A stretch of DNA of 64,000 nucleotides from Siphonodentalium dalli (lineage: Eukaryota > Mollusca > Scaphopoda > Gadilida > Siphonodentaliidae), in contig CP136066.1 in assembly GCA_032622095.1 (NCBI GenBank), forward strand, positions 108,835,319 to 108,899,318. Direction: 5' to 3'. Both the position numbers and the translations under genes were made by a program. Under the pieces are notes generated by a model. The model had not been told where the DNA came from. It made no database searches and saw only the letters and a list, made by a program, of their open reading frames with translations. Below are positions 33,101 to 39,362 of the stretch, piece by piece. Position 1 is the first letter of the stretch, and each line of letters opens with the position of its first letter.

Positions 33101-35407
33101 GTATATCACATAGCAAATATCAAAATATCAAATAATCTGAAATTTGTTGTACCGGTACCATGTATTCTGTAGAATACTCAAATGTGATTATGTGACTAGA
33201 TCATGTGACTATATATTATGAAAATGAATGTTAATAAAAACCTTGGCACTCTGCCTATATATCCCTAGAAATGTGATTATGTTGACACATTTCTTGATTA
33301 ACGACAATTATATGATAAATTCAAATAGTATAGTTATCTCATTATGCACTGTTCTATTCAAATATAGCGCAATAAATTATGATAATGCAGGATAATCAGC
33401 TATTTGGTTGCTCAATTGATAATTTTTCTCAAATTTAAGGGGGTGGGTGTCCAAAACTGACCGGAAAAAACTTCCTGAAACGGAAAAAAAAGGGTGGGTG
33501 TCCAAAATTGACTGGAAAAAAAGGCCGGAAACGGAAGAAATTGGGTGGGTGGGTCGGAAAAAATTAATATGATCATACGTGCCTGGAATTTTTTTCCGAC
33601 CCCCCCCCCCTGTATATAATGTAATTCTACATGTGTCGGTATCTCAGACATTTGCTATATTTTAGCCATATAAATATCAATGAATTGGTCGTTATAACAC
33701 GGTTTTGGATAAAAAGTCATCCAGGTTCCCAAAACTGGTGTCTTTTTTTATCAGTTTTAGAACCTGCATGGATGACTGCATGGGTGACGTTTCATCCAAA
33801 TCCATGGGACAACGACCATTTCAGCTAAAACATCACAATGATCCAATCTGTGCATGCTTTATTTCAAATCACATATATCATAACCGAAGACACATGCCCT
33901 GCAATTCCATCTGTTATGATTTAAATAAAAGTGGAACGAAAACCGGTACAACGAAATACACGAAACTGTCTAAGTACTATCTCAAAGTAGCCACGGGGCT
34001 CAGAATTTCAATTCCCATTTGCAGTGATGCTATCATTGTCGTAACGCAGCAACATAACTTATATTTATTTGCATCACAGCCCTGGGCTCATATGGCGTCT
34101 GCTCATGCATGCATGTGGCCGCATGGCCACAAGGCAATTTCTATTTCAGCTGATGAAATCGTACAATAATGTCCTAATAATGGACTCCATGCCAATACAG
34201 ATAATGTTGTTACTGAATACAGACCCAGCGCTGAAATAATGCATGCAGACATACGCACACATTATTCAAAAGGAAGGGAGATTAAAATCAGGGGCTACAA
34301 TTAACACACATGCCCTCGACTCCATGCAGCCTGTACGAATACACCATTGTATGCATATACACAGTGAAAACTTAGACATGTTCCATTACGAAGTTTTCGC
34401 GCCCTTGCACTGCATCCACCCTGGATAGTATCAGTTGTATAAACGACCAATAACAGGGCAAATTTAGCAGGACCCACCAACACCAGAGCAATCAGTCAGA
34501 TACGAGCATGCATGTAGTTATTTTCAACGAAATAAAACACCAGGGCAGAAATATGGTTATGGTGACTTTCTTTTTTTTGTGGGTGGGTGGGGTGGTGGTG
34601 GTTGGGGGTACATCTAATATCAATGGTGCCCGCCACTCTTGGGACAAGACAAAGTTTCGGATTCAATTTGTACCACTCAGTGTAGGAAATTCCCAGCCCA
34701 CAAACTAAGTGTTCTAAGCGTTGTATTTCTAATTTGATAAAAATAGGAAAATATTCAAAACTTGGTCTCAAATGCACATAATTTACGAAAAAGTATTAAC
34801 TGGAAAATTGAAACATCAGAACATATTCAATTTATTTTTCAGTTCGAAAATTACAACTTGTGTAGTGTGTCAGGCACGAAATTGCCAACTGTTGAACAAT
34901 TTGTTTCAGGTGACCGAGTGTGTGAGACCACCACATCCCACCAACCCCATCCCAACGCTTGGACTGTACGCCCATGCCCATGTAATACATTATACTATAT
35001 CTTATTGATTTGACTTAAATATATTTTAATAGTATAACAGGATAGAAAGACTATGGGATATATAACACATATATAACAACGTGTTATACACCAAGAATTA
35101 AATATAACCGGAGGGAGAGGGGGTACCCATAAGTGAGTCTGACAGCACTTGTCCTCCAATCCCATTGTCTGTATAAACAAATGTATGTGTTACATATCAT
35201 GTGTTATATAAATTAGACAAATAAATATGTTTAAACTAACCAATTTGGTACTGTCTTATACGTGGAGGGGTCACGTTTTGCTCCTTGCACAAGCGGTACA
35301 AACCGGACTATATTATAATATTGAGACATTCCAAACATGCCTATTGGATTGGCATGCAGTAACCTACCTTTGACGAGATAGTCAAATTCGTTATCTACAT
35401 CCGTCAT
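6052..35407 (-). CDS. Rab11/Rab25-like small GTPase gene, exons 1-5 (last exon not found)
   Basis: Five exons on the minus strand splice in phase into residues 1-170 of a Rab11-family GTPase: 35407-35368, 26785-26674, 12768-12685, 7547-7354 and 6132-6052. All junctions are GT-AG. Seen: P-loop GDSGVGKT at 18-25, switch I TIGVEF at 43-48, WDTAGIE at 65-71, NKSD at 124-127 and ETSAL at 152-156; the numbering matches Rab11 without gaps. Family knowledge: Rab11 proteins control recycling-endosome and apical membrane traffic. Odd: position 70, the catalytic Gln of Rab11, is Ile, as if naturally GTPase-impaired; vertebrate Rab25 has Leu there and also a Thr-type P-loop. The prenylated tail (about 45 residues, normally one exon) was not found left of 6052 and may lie outside the window. 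All splice sites are intact, so an active gene is likelier than a pseudogene. Whether it is orthologous to Rab25 or an independent duplicate is open. Confidence 0.88.
6133..7353. other. Intron 4 of the Rab11-like paralogue
   Basis: 1.2 kb without recognised elements beyond a C-tract at 6241 and a segment with AAATTTCCAAC that recurs elsewhere in the window (for example 31260-31290). Short open frames here are fortuitous. Confidence 0.5.
7354..7547 (-). CDS. Rab11-like paralogue exon 4: guanine-specificity NKSD region
   Basis: This 194-bp exon has acceptor GATAG and donor GTAAGG. It starts [16 protein letters not shown] and includes [18 protein letters not shown] contacts the guanine base. 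The reading frame stays open for about 60 codons upstream into the intron; the acceptor was placed by alignment to the exon at 61479-61672, which has the same length. A MITE begins only about 28 bp beyond this acceptor. Confidence 0.93.
7575..7995. mobile_element. MITE family P with roughly 100-bp inverted arms
   Basis: The left arm (GGGTGTGTCCACACACTC, TTTTGCAGGCATTT, CTGTCAGAATATGAAC) is matched inverted by the right arm (GTTCATATTCTGACA, AAATGCCTGCAAAATACG, ACTTGCGAGTGTATGAAC). It sits in intron 3, about 28 bp from the exon 4 acceptor. A second copy is at about 15245-15424. Confidence 0.7.
8010..8100 (-). repeat. Possible tRNA-derived SINE head
   Basis: Read on the minus strand: TTAGCATCGTCC, TTGGTAACCGG, then GCGGGTTCGAGAC, which resembles an RNA polymerase III B box after a tRNA-like anticodon arm. 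No paired acceptor stem closes it, so it is not a functional tRNA. Confidence 0.3.
8167..8743. mobile_element. TTAA MITE family I, second copy (inverted relative to 4223-4871)
   Basis: TTAA at 8167 and 8740 with ends TTAAAGGGATACTGTACCC and AGTACCCCTTTAA. The right 180 bp is the reverse complement of the left part of 4223-4871. It lies in intron 3 of the paralogue. Confidence 0.8.
9364..9810 (-). mobile_element. LINE 3' end (ORF2 tail and UTR)
   Basis: On the minus strand the frame [20 protein letters not shown] then KLVNNSAR, stop, resembles the last helix of a LINE ORF2. A UTR follows, ending in AAATTGATTGATTGA, a short-tandem tail typical of many LINEs. The element is cut at its 5' side exactly by the TTAA MITE at 9811. 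Confidence 0.6.
9811..10335. mobile_element. TTAA MITE family G
   Basis: TTAA at 9811-9814 and 10332-10335. Long imperfect inverted arms contain AGGAATATTAAAACATATA, CGTAAATAGTATATTGTC and, at the right, TGTTTATGGCGGTTTTTGAC. It shares most of its sequence with 48184-48541. The start of the open frame at 10268 lies inside this element and is not part of the LINE that follows. Confidence 0.8.
10336..11431 (+). pseudogene. LINE ORF2 C-terminus with 3' UTR
   Basis: Codes [20 protein letters not shown], a zinc ribbon with [19 protein letters not shown], then [20 protein letters not shown] to a stop at 10681. Same module as 4975-5269. A TG/TA-rich UTR (10860-11095) and AGAATAAAGCATTACTTACT with TTAC repeats at 11414-11430 form the 3' end. 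Only the terminal part of the element is present. Confidence 0.72.
10860..11095. repeat. TG/TA-rich low-complexity tract
   Basis: Irregular GTATATATGTATG repeats inside the UTR of the LINE fragment. They could form Z-DNA-prone or slippage-prone DNA. Confidence 0.7.
11481..11735 (+). mobile_element. TTAA MITE family F
   Basis: Starts TTAACCTTTTCTATATAAAT, then ACTCATCGATGAGTAGTTCC and inner inverted arms GTTCAACAAAC / GTTTGTTGAAC, and the F right half (TGCCTGAACATCCCTCATG). The right end is decayed. In intron 3 of the paralogue. Confidence 0.7.
12112..12425 (+). mobile_element. TTAA MITE family H, 3'-truncated
   Basis: Begins TTAAAGATACTCAATCCGAT and matches the first 250 bp of H elements (ATCGATTAATTGCCCAAAAA, TTATTTATCAACATTTTGTT); the distal half and right end are missing. 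Confidence 0.65.
12685..12768 (-). CDS. Rab11-like paralogue exon 3: switch II with Ile at position 70
   Basis: This 84-bp exon has acceptor TTTTAG and donor GTGAGT. It encodes [20 protein letters not shown] then RYRSVTTA. The catalytic Gln of the DTAGQE motif is ATA (Ile) here. The paralogous exon at 62379-62462 has the same length and phase and reads DTAGQE. Confidence 0.93.
12769..13660. other. No feature recognised (intron 2 of the paralogue)
   Basis: AT-rich sequence without repeats shared elsewhere in the window and without credible coding frames. Confidence 0.5.
13661..13900 (+). repeat. Left copy of about 240-bp direct repeat flanking a LINE
   Basis: Starts GACAGAATTTTTCAAATATT and ends near CCAAGTTAGTCAAAATTCC. 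It matches 15003-15236 along its length with scattered substitutions. The left copy stops where LINE sequence begins. Confidence 0.8.
13915..15002 (+). pseudogene. LINE ORF2 C-terminal fragment
   Basis: Frame 1 gives [11 protein letters not shown] and [13 protein letters not shown]; after a frame change near 14388 the product continues [40 protein letters not shown] and C, a CxxC..H..C zinc-ribbon pattern, to a stop at 14678. Upstream [15 protein letters not shown] also reads like a LINE ORF2. The 3' end is ATTGAAATAAATATATA. It has frameshifts and is 5'-truncated. The missing 5' part includes the reverse transcriptase core. Confidence 0.7.
15003..15236 (+). repeat. Right copy of about 240-bp direct repeat flanking a LINE
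   Basis: Starts GACAGAGTTTTTCAAATATT immediately after the LINE tail and ends near CCAAGTTAGTCAAATTCC. See 13661-13900. Confidence 0.8.
15245..15424. mobile_element. MITE family P, second copy
   Basis: Left end GTGTACGTTCATACACAGGC, AGTTTGCACGGCATGTTTGC; right end AATGCTTGCAAAAGATTTCC, GCGAGTGTATATGG. It resembles the arms of 7575-7995. Confidence 0.45.
15425..16280. other. No feature recognised
   Basis: Intron 2 sequence without shared repeats or credible coding frames. Confidence 0.45.
16281..16768 (+). mobile_element. TTAA MITE family H
   Basis: TTAA at 16281-16284 and 16765-16768 with ends TTAAAGGTACTCAATCCGAA and ATCGGATTGAGTACCTTTAA. It carries the family's GATTCGAGTCGAGGAA segment in both orientations, so the element is largely palindromic. 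Confidence 0.85.
16769..17155. repeat. Repeat with AAGATGGC motifs
   Basis: Contains TCAAGATGGCACCCAACATG and CCAAGATGGCCGCCAAAATG, the same motif type as the arrays at 39363-41130. The rest is unremarkable. Confidence 0.4.
17160..18770. repeat. Minisatellite, 42-bp unit, about 38 diverged copies
   Basis: Unit approximates GTGTATATGTATACNTGGAG then TGACTNTATGGTCATGGGTG TG. The period is 42 bp, a multiple of three, so frames stay open on both strands (136 codons at 17222-17632 plus; 251 codons at 17225-17980 minus, a 14-residue repeat). Units are diverged with no sign of codon selection, so I call it satellite DNA and not a gene. It lies in intron 2. Confidence 0.8.
18771..20234. other. No gene recognised
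   Basis: 19340-19540 is a GGGGGTG / CACCCACCC-rich patch related in style to the hAT-like element at 20243. The remainder has no recognised feature. Confidence 0.4.
20583..20840 (+). repeat. Left subterminal repeat array of B copy 1
   Basis: About 14 units of 17-18 bp ending CTCCGAA, in two alternating flavours: one with CCCATAA, the other with CCGATT before the common core. Spacing is regular, as in transposase-binding arrays of other cut-and-paste elements. Confidence 0.8.
21482..22562. mobile_element. hAT-like transposon C, nested in B
   Basis: Ends CAGGGATGTGGCTAGAGGG and CCCTCTAGCCACATCCCTG are perfect inverted repeats of 19 bp. The flanks are the exact 8-bp duplication ACTGGACT (21474-21481, 22563-22570). 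B copy 2 carries the empty site as a single ACTGGACT near 30827. The body has GGAAATTTCCAAC repeats and no transposase, so it is non-autonomous. Confidence 0.9.
22567..22822 (-). repeat. Right subterminal repeat array of B copy 1
   Basis: Starts with GGACTGTACACTATTTA, the inverse of 20864-20880, then CTTCGGAG units with AATCGG or TTATGGG spacers, mirroring the left array. Confidence 0.8.
23033..23167. mobile_element. TA MITE family D inside A copy 1
   Basis: Near-perfect palindrome bounded by TA: CAGTAATGCCCTAATTAATC at the left, inverse at the right, with GACTCCATAACCACAGCAGA arms. A TA target and CAGTAATG ends suggest a Tc1/mariner-derived MITE. The same element sits at the equivalent place in A copy 2 (32967-33101), so it entered A before the copies separated. 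Confidence 0.85.
24007..24790. other. No gene recognised
   Basis: AT-rich with a C-tract at about 24514. The 5' end of the Helitron-like unit that follows may lie here but was not identified. Confidence 0.4.
24800..26245 (+). repeat. Tandem array, 130-bp unit
   Basis: Unit: GGTCAAATCGGGTAAAACGG, ACGGATTTCGACGAAATTTG, ATACCTAGGGGTACTTTTGT, CCGGGGAGTGTTTTGGACGG, then a GTGACC..CTGACCTTGACCTTCAA block. From about 25573 on the phase marker GTCAATT recurs every 129-131 bp; leftward units are more diverged. All open frames are satellite artefacts. Confidence 0.85.
26246..26302 (+). mobile_element. Helitron-like 3' terminus
   Basis: After the array comes a hairpin GCCCGGACGAAGTCGGGC (26274-26291), 7 bp, then CTAG followed by T. 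Helitron 3' ends have a short GC-rich hairpin just upstream of CTRR and insert before T. The 130-bp array is then probably the interior of a non-autonomous Helitron. The 5' TC end was not located and no Rep/helicase is present. Confidence 0.6.
26303..26673. other. Intron 2 next to exon 2, no gene
   Basis: Contains the inverted partner (about 26440-26500) of the short repeat at 3660-3740. Otherwise nothing recognised. Confidence 0.4.
26674..26785 (-). CDS. Rab11-like paralogue exon 2: P-loop and switch I
   Basis: This 112-bp exon has acceptor TTTCAG and donor GTATGT. It encodes [18 protein letters not shown] and continues through [19 protein letters not shown]. It holds the nucleotide-binding P-loop (Lys24, Thr25) and the Mg-binding switch I Thr43. 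It is flanked on both sides by copies of the same two transposons, in introns 1 and 2. Confidence 0.92.
26859..27008. mobile_element. Palindromic MITE in intron 1
   Basis: About 150-bp foldback: ATCTCACATGAGTTTCTATT at the left pairs with AATAGGACGAGTGTGAGAT at the right, with inner arms CTCGGTAAACCTCGG-type. It starts about 74 bp from the exon 2 acceptor. Confidence 0.6.
27009..27768. other. No gene recognised
   Basis: Around 27440-27500 the phrase CATATTGGACTC occurs twice and recurs in the palindrome that follows. Otherwise plain intron. Confidence 0.4.
27769..27924. mobile_element. Long palindrome coding the same peptide on both strands
   Basis: Arms ATACAATGTTGTGTACAGTA ... TACTGTACACAACATTGTAT span about 156 bp with inner GTGGTGAAAAGT / ACTTTTCACCAC arms. 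Frames on both strands start with nearly the same peptide (MLCTVWVF and MLCTVCVF), as the symmetry requires. A MITE, not a gene. Confidence 0.75.
28388..28537 (+). pseudogene. LINE ORF2 extreme C-terminus
   Basis: Frame from 28388: [44 protein letters not shown], stop at 28535-28537. The WNSLPLEIR...SFK..LKTYLF pattern is the classic end of CR1/RTE/L2-type LINE reverse transcriptases. The stop codon overlaps the TTAA where the next MITE begins. Confidence 0.75.
28534..29011 (-). mobile_element. TTAA MITE family H
   Basis: Right end CGGATTGAGTACCTTTAA with TTAA at 29008-29011; left end starts at the TTAA 28534-28537 and reads GCATAATCCGAATTAACGCT, as in the copy at 37178. The inner GATTCGAGTCGAGGAACCCA is shared by all H copies. 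Confidence 0.72.
29012..29941. other. Intron 1, no gene
   Basis: 29012-29750 shows nothing. 29755-29935 has AAATTTCCAACTGACC and a C-run and seems to be the left part of an older repeat that continues at 31189-31310 on the other side of transposon B copy 2. Confidence 0.4.
29942..31180 (+). mobile_element. Transposon B, copy 2 (uninterrupted)
   Basis: Same ends as copy 1 (GGTTACGTAGCG and GGTCTGACACC). Flanking duplication GACTACTG (29934-29941) versus GACTACCG (31181-31188), 7 of 8 matching. It lacks element C, keeps one ACTGGACT, and so gives the empty site. Arrays at 29947-30178 and 30870-31165. It lies in intron 1, in direct orientation to copy 1 in intron 2. Confidence 0.87.
31189..32151. 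other. Intron 1, no gene
   Basis: 31189-31310 has GGAAATTTCCAAC-type repeats and a G-run (right part of the repeat split by B). The rest is unremarkable. Confidence 0.4.
32152..33612 (-). mobile_element. hAT-like transposon A, copy 2 (no B insertion)
   Basis: Ends CAGGGGG(n)TCGGAAAAATTTCCAGGC and GCCTGGAATTTTTTTCCGAC(C-run)CTG. Flanks share TATATAA (32145-32151, 33613-33619). It is the near-identical reverse complement of copy 1 minus its nested elements and includes the TA MITE at 32967-33101. It lies in intron 1 of the paralogue. Confidence 0.87.
32967..33101. mobile_element. TA MITE family D inside A copy 2
   Basis: Counterpart of 23033-23167, TA-flanked palindrome with CAGTAATGCCCTAATTAAAC ends. 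Confidence 0.85.
33613..35367. other. Intron 1, no recognised gene; unexplained 154-codon frame
   Basis: A plus-strand frame 33705-34169 ([20 protein letters not shown] to [10 protein letters not shown]) is the longest non-repeat frame here. I see no domain, signal peptide or repeat in it, and an alternative frame overlaps its start. It may be chance. The rest of the interval shows only a G-rich patch at about 34580. Confidence 0.3.
35368..35407 (-). CDS. Rab11-like paralogue exon 1 (start codon)
   Basis: A short first exon encodes [13 protein letters not shown] plus the first base of a split Val codon, followed by donor GTAGGT. The acidic stretch then (D/E)(F/Y)DYL is the usual Rab11 N-terminus ahead of the KVVLIGD strand. 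The ATG at 35407-35405 is chosen because the ATG just upstream is followed two codons later by a stop in its own frame. The phase (one base) fits exon 2. The intron that follows is 8.6 kb. Confidence 0.85.
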
Positions 35408-37177
35408 GTCCGCATGTGAATGTTCGAACGGTCACCGGCTATCACTTTAAATCATGTCAAATATCAACGAAATATCATCGAATGTATGCAACGATTGTTG
35501 AAACAATGCTTGTAACGAATGTAACAGGATACATTTATAAGATACCGGGTGTAACGCGTATGTCAACTAAGATGTCATTCCCCCGAGGCAGCACCAATAG
35601 CATTCTTCGTGTTACATTAACTTACAAACAACTTAAACCGCGACTGATTTTAGCATGAAACACTGTATTGGGTAACCCATCGTCGTGTTGTGACATACAG
35701 AGTGAGAAAATTAATTACATTTCAAATAAACTACATAGGATATTGCATGGCACATGCGTGGTATACATTTAGGTATACATTTACATATAGGAATATAGTA
35801 TTTGAACATATAGTACATGTATGTGTATATAATTTGGATAGGAGTGTGACAAAAGATAGTCAATAAATATGTTTTTGGGCTTGTTAATCCATACCAATTC
35901 ATTTGCACCCTCTTTCAAGAACAAATTTCACAACTCTGGGAAACATCATTTGGATTCCTCTTTGAGTTGAAATTTTCCAACTGTCTAAATATTCCAACCA
36001 GGCACACGTATATTCCAACTGATGACCATTAGAGTCTAAATTTTGACTGAAACTAGGAAAATAAAGAATCCGAATCAGAAAACTTTAATAAACTTTACTC
36101 CGAAGCTTTCAACTCTCGCGGCCTTTATCAGTGGTATACGGTAATCATATAAAATAATACATAGTTGGAGACTCAGACCTGTGTATACAAAGACAACAGA
36201 ACTATATATGTTGACGCATTAATTATTGAAACTGCCAAGAACGTCACAGGAAGTCCGGGACTTCCAGGACTTCCATTAATGTTCTTGAAGAATAGTGAGT
36301 TGGTATTTTTATGTGATAAAAGACGTACCTATACGTTACATGGACATGATATAATTAATTATAAACAAATCAATATTCGAATCTTGGTGTCTAAATCCAG
36401 AAATTTTACCTTTAATATTGATTTGAAGATTAGACAATGAAAACCTATATTTTCGATCTGAATTTTCCAAGTATCTGTAATTCATGCATGAAATTTCCAA
36501 ATTTTGAAATTTGCTGGGACAATGCAGTTGCGTATATCTAGATGCCCCACCCGCCTCCTATTCCTGCTCATTGGTAGCAATCGGAGGCGGATTCGGCGTC
36601 TGTGGTGTATTCAAATGATTTTTAATCGTGGGTATATAATACTATATATAGGGCCTATCCATCCGAAAATACATAAAATGCACATTAGATTCCACCCCGA
36701 GTTTTGCTCTCTTGACATGACTTTCGACTATTTTTGTTTTCAAACACGAAAGATAAACAAAATAACATCAAATTTCAATAACAAAAATAATTACGACATA
36801 GTTTAGACATCTCGATTATTTCTATTTTTAATTTTGCTGGCTTTGGCAATCGAATTTTGGGTCGTTATTTTCGAACAGGGGGGAGTGAAAACGATTAGAA
36901 AGTAAAACATAAGCACAGTGGTTTATCTATCACATGTACGAGATGTGTTACGCAGGACTCGTTTTATAAAAATAAAAAAAAACTTTGTTATTTAGATGAA
37001 CCTAACGACGTTTGAGATGTGTTTTGTTAACTCAATTCAAGTTCTGCTTGTTTGGTTGTTTGTTGGGTGTTTTTATTTTTGAGCAGAACGAAAATAAAAC
37101 AACAAAATATGGTTCCTACATCAGAACTGAATTTCACTGATTCTCTCGATTCGGTTTCAATCTGGTATTGGGATTGT
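35408..37177. other. Region 5' of the Rab11-like paralogue
   Basis: Holds the presumed promoter and 5' UTR of the minus-strand paralogue; no TATA element stands out from the AT-rich background. 35930-36050 and 36450-36500 carry AATTTTCCAAC-type repeats. A 91-codon frame at 36165-36440 has GSPGLPGLPL but no recognisable fold. Confidence 0.35.
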
Positions 37178-37556
37178 TTAAAGGGGCATAATCCGAATTA
37201 ACGCTCCTAAATTGCTATTTCGGGGTTACACAATATTTGATTCGAGTCGAGGAACAAACCCATCAAAGCTCAGTGTGATCAGATATCGATTTTTGAAGTC
37301 TGTTATTTTTCTCCAACTTGAATATTTGGCGGCCTGACAAATATGCGGGGAATGCATGCCGACCGACATATATACTCTCGATACCAACGCGTTGAGCAAA
37401 ATGTTGATATATAACACTTTTTGTGCAATTTTATACTATAGTTGACTGTGGTATTTGTCAATTAATCGATTGAATAACTGAGGCGGCATTTCAAGAAATG
37501 TTGTTGTTGTTGGAATTTGATCATCAGGACCATGGAATCGGATTGTGTACCTTTGA
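37178..37556 (-). mobile_element. TTAA MITE family H
   Basis: Left TTAA 37178-37181 with AAGGGGCATAATCCGAATTA; right end CGGATTGTGTACCTTTGA (decayed TTAA). Body GATTCGAGTCGAGGAACAAA as in other copies. Confidence 0.72.
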
Positions 37557-38065
37557 CCGCAAAGACGGCCACGCACGTTCTGGTCCACACGGTGCAAACT
37601 ATCGAGGAAACAGTTTGGTTTGTCCTTCATCGCCCAAAAGTAAATTAGTGACAGTGAGTGATACATAAGTATATGCAGGTATGATTATTCGCGGTTTGAA
37701 TGAATACCTCCTATGGGTATACAGGTATACCTGATCTGAATGACCGTGCATACACGCTGAATGGCTTTTTTGTTTTGTTAGTCAGGCGTCATACTGGGCG
37801 ACATTTCTCTGTCGTGAAGAATACACATCTGGTGACACAGTGATGATTTAGTCTCGTTGACAGGCCGGTATAGTTGATAATAGTTGACCCATATCCTTTC
37901 CCATTGATTACTATGTAAAGCTATATATTCACTACAGCATACCATAACACACGAACAAATAACAACTTTGTGCATATGTGACAGGCCCCAGTACATCATG
38001 CAATACTGGGAAATTCAAGGTACCGAAAAGGCTGGATGTTCCGCGCAAAGGTATTCCATATATAC
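37557..38065. other. No feature recognised
   Basis: Short minus-strand frames (37557-37666 and 37778-37999) give peptides I cannot place. Confidence 0.35.
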
Positions 38066-38842
38066 GCTGCGTTCACATACATGCGTTTAACGCATGCGCA
38101 AAATTTACGGATGCGTTAAGCTGCTTTCACATACATGCGTTTACGGATGTGTTAAGCTGCTTTCACATACATGCATGCGTTTACGCACGGCGCGGACACC
38201 GTGCGTCGAACTCTTACAGTCACCTTAACGTAAGCGTTTGACACTCATGCAATACATTTATCTCCATCATTTGCTTGTTCAAAATGGATTCACCGAAAGA
38301 TATATACATAATCTTGTTTGTAGAATCAATATATATTCTACTATGACAAAAGATACTTTACAACGGCATCAACTGTACGATGGTAGTACGATGGAAGTAC
38401 CATTGTAAATATCACGTTACCGTGGACGTACAATGTAACATGGTAGAGTACCTTAATTATTGCAGTGCCATGCATGGTATAGTACCATTCGTGCATGAAC
38501 GCTATGCGTCTTGATGGGGAATTCCGAGTGACGCCATTTAAATATCATTTTCTTTGGTATTTCCCGAAAGTTGGCATTGCGGCAGTTTTGTTTTTGCTCA
38601 GTTGAAGATGCCGAAGAATGTTTATGAAATCGGTTACGACGAAGATCTCATAGAACTTGTTCGAAATATAACCATTTATACAATCCAAAGCTCCCGAGCC
38701 ACCATTATTATGATGAATCCATTTTGAACAAGCAAACGGAGCTAACAGACAGTTAACAGATGGTTCAACGCAATTATGTGAAAGGTGTATGCGCCGCACG
38801 TTACCTAACGCATGCGTTGAGCGCATTTATGTGAAAGCAGCC
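38066..38842. mobile_element. PIF/Harbinger-like element Q with MADF relic
   Basis: Inverted ends GCTGCGTTCACATACATGCG and, inverted, GGCTGCTTTCACATAAATGC. The left end is tripled as about 40-bp repeats (TTCACATACATGCGTTTACG, 38070-38190). Inside is a relic of a MADF-type DNA-binding protein (38608-38756). PIF/Harbinger transposons encode such a Myb/MADF-like second protein, so that family is the best guess; the nuclease is missing. Confidence 0.5.
38608..38756 (+). pseudogene. MADF-domain relic
   Basis: ATG at 38608 gives MPKNVYEIGYDEDLIELVR; after a one-base frame change near 38667 it continues NHLYNPKLPSHHYYDES then ILNKQTELTDS and stops at 38754-38756. The pattern LIELVR..(P/N)hLYNP....Y.(D/N)......K follows the start of MADF domains. 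Broken and truncated. Confidence 0.5.
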
Positions 38843-39262
38843 AAAGCGTGTTCACACACCCATAATTATAAGTGTGTATTCGTCCCCAGCCATATAATTT
38901 GAATGAGGACCCGGTACGATTTCGGCCCGGCTTATACTTTTGTCTGGACTGCCAATTGGACCGGGCCCAGGGGTAACAACCCCGGATGCCACACCCTCTC
39001 GGTGACCCTGGTTGGTACCGTTGGTAGGGGGTTCAGGAGAAATCTAGAATACAAGGAATAAGCGTTTTTATAAAGTGCACTATCATATAAGAAACACATA
39101 ACAAAACAAAACCTCAAAGGAAGGAGATTGGAGCAAATTCAAGGAGAATTCCAGGAGATTTTAGGCCTGATTAAATTCAAGGTGTTTTCCACGATCCTGG
39201 AATGATAACTTTCAAATTCCAGGAGTTTCAGGGAATTAAAAGTGTGGGAAACATGTTATTAA
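38843..39262. other. No gene recognised
   Basis: 39120-39240 has loosely repeated AATTCAAGGAGAATTCCAGG phrases. Nothing else. Confidence 0.35.
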
Positions 39263-39362
39263 CTCAACTTTACTTGTAAAGTTTGAGCTATTGCCATGGC
39301 TTGGTATCCGGCGTCCGTGTCTGCGTGTGTGTGCGGAGACGTCCGTCAACAATTTCCATTAG

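Noticed and set aside
36165-36440. Collagen or secreted protein exon from GSPGLPGLPL
   Set aside because: A single short Gly-Pro phrase without further G-X-Y repeats; no splice context.
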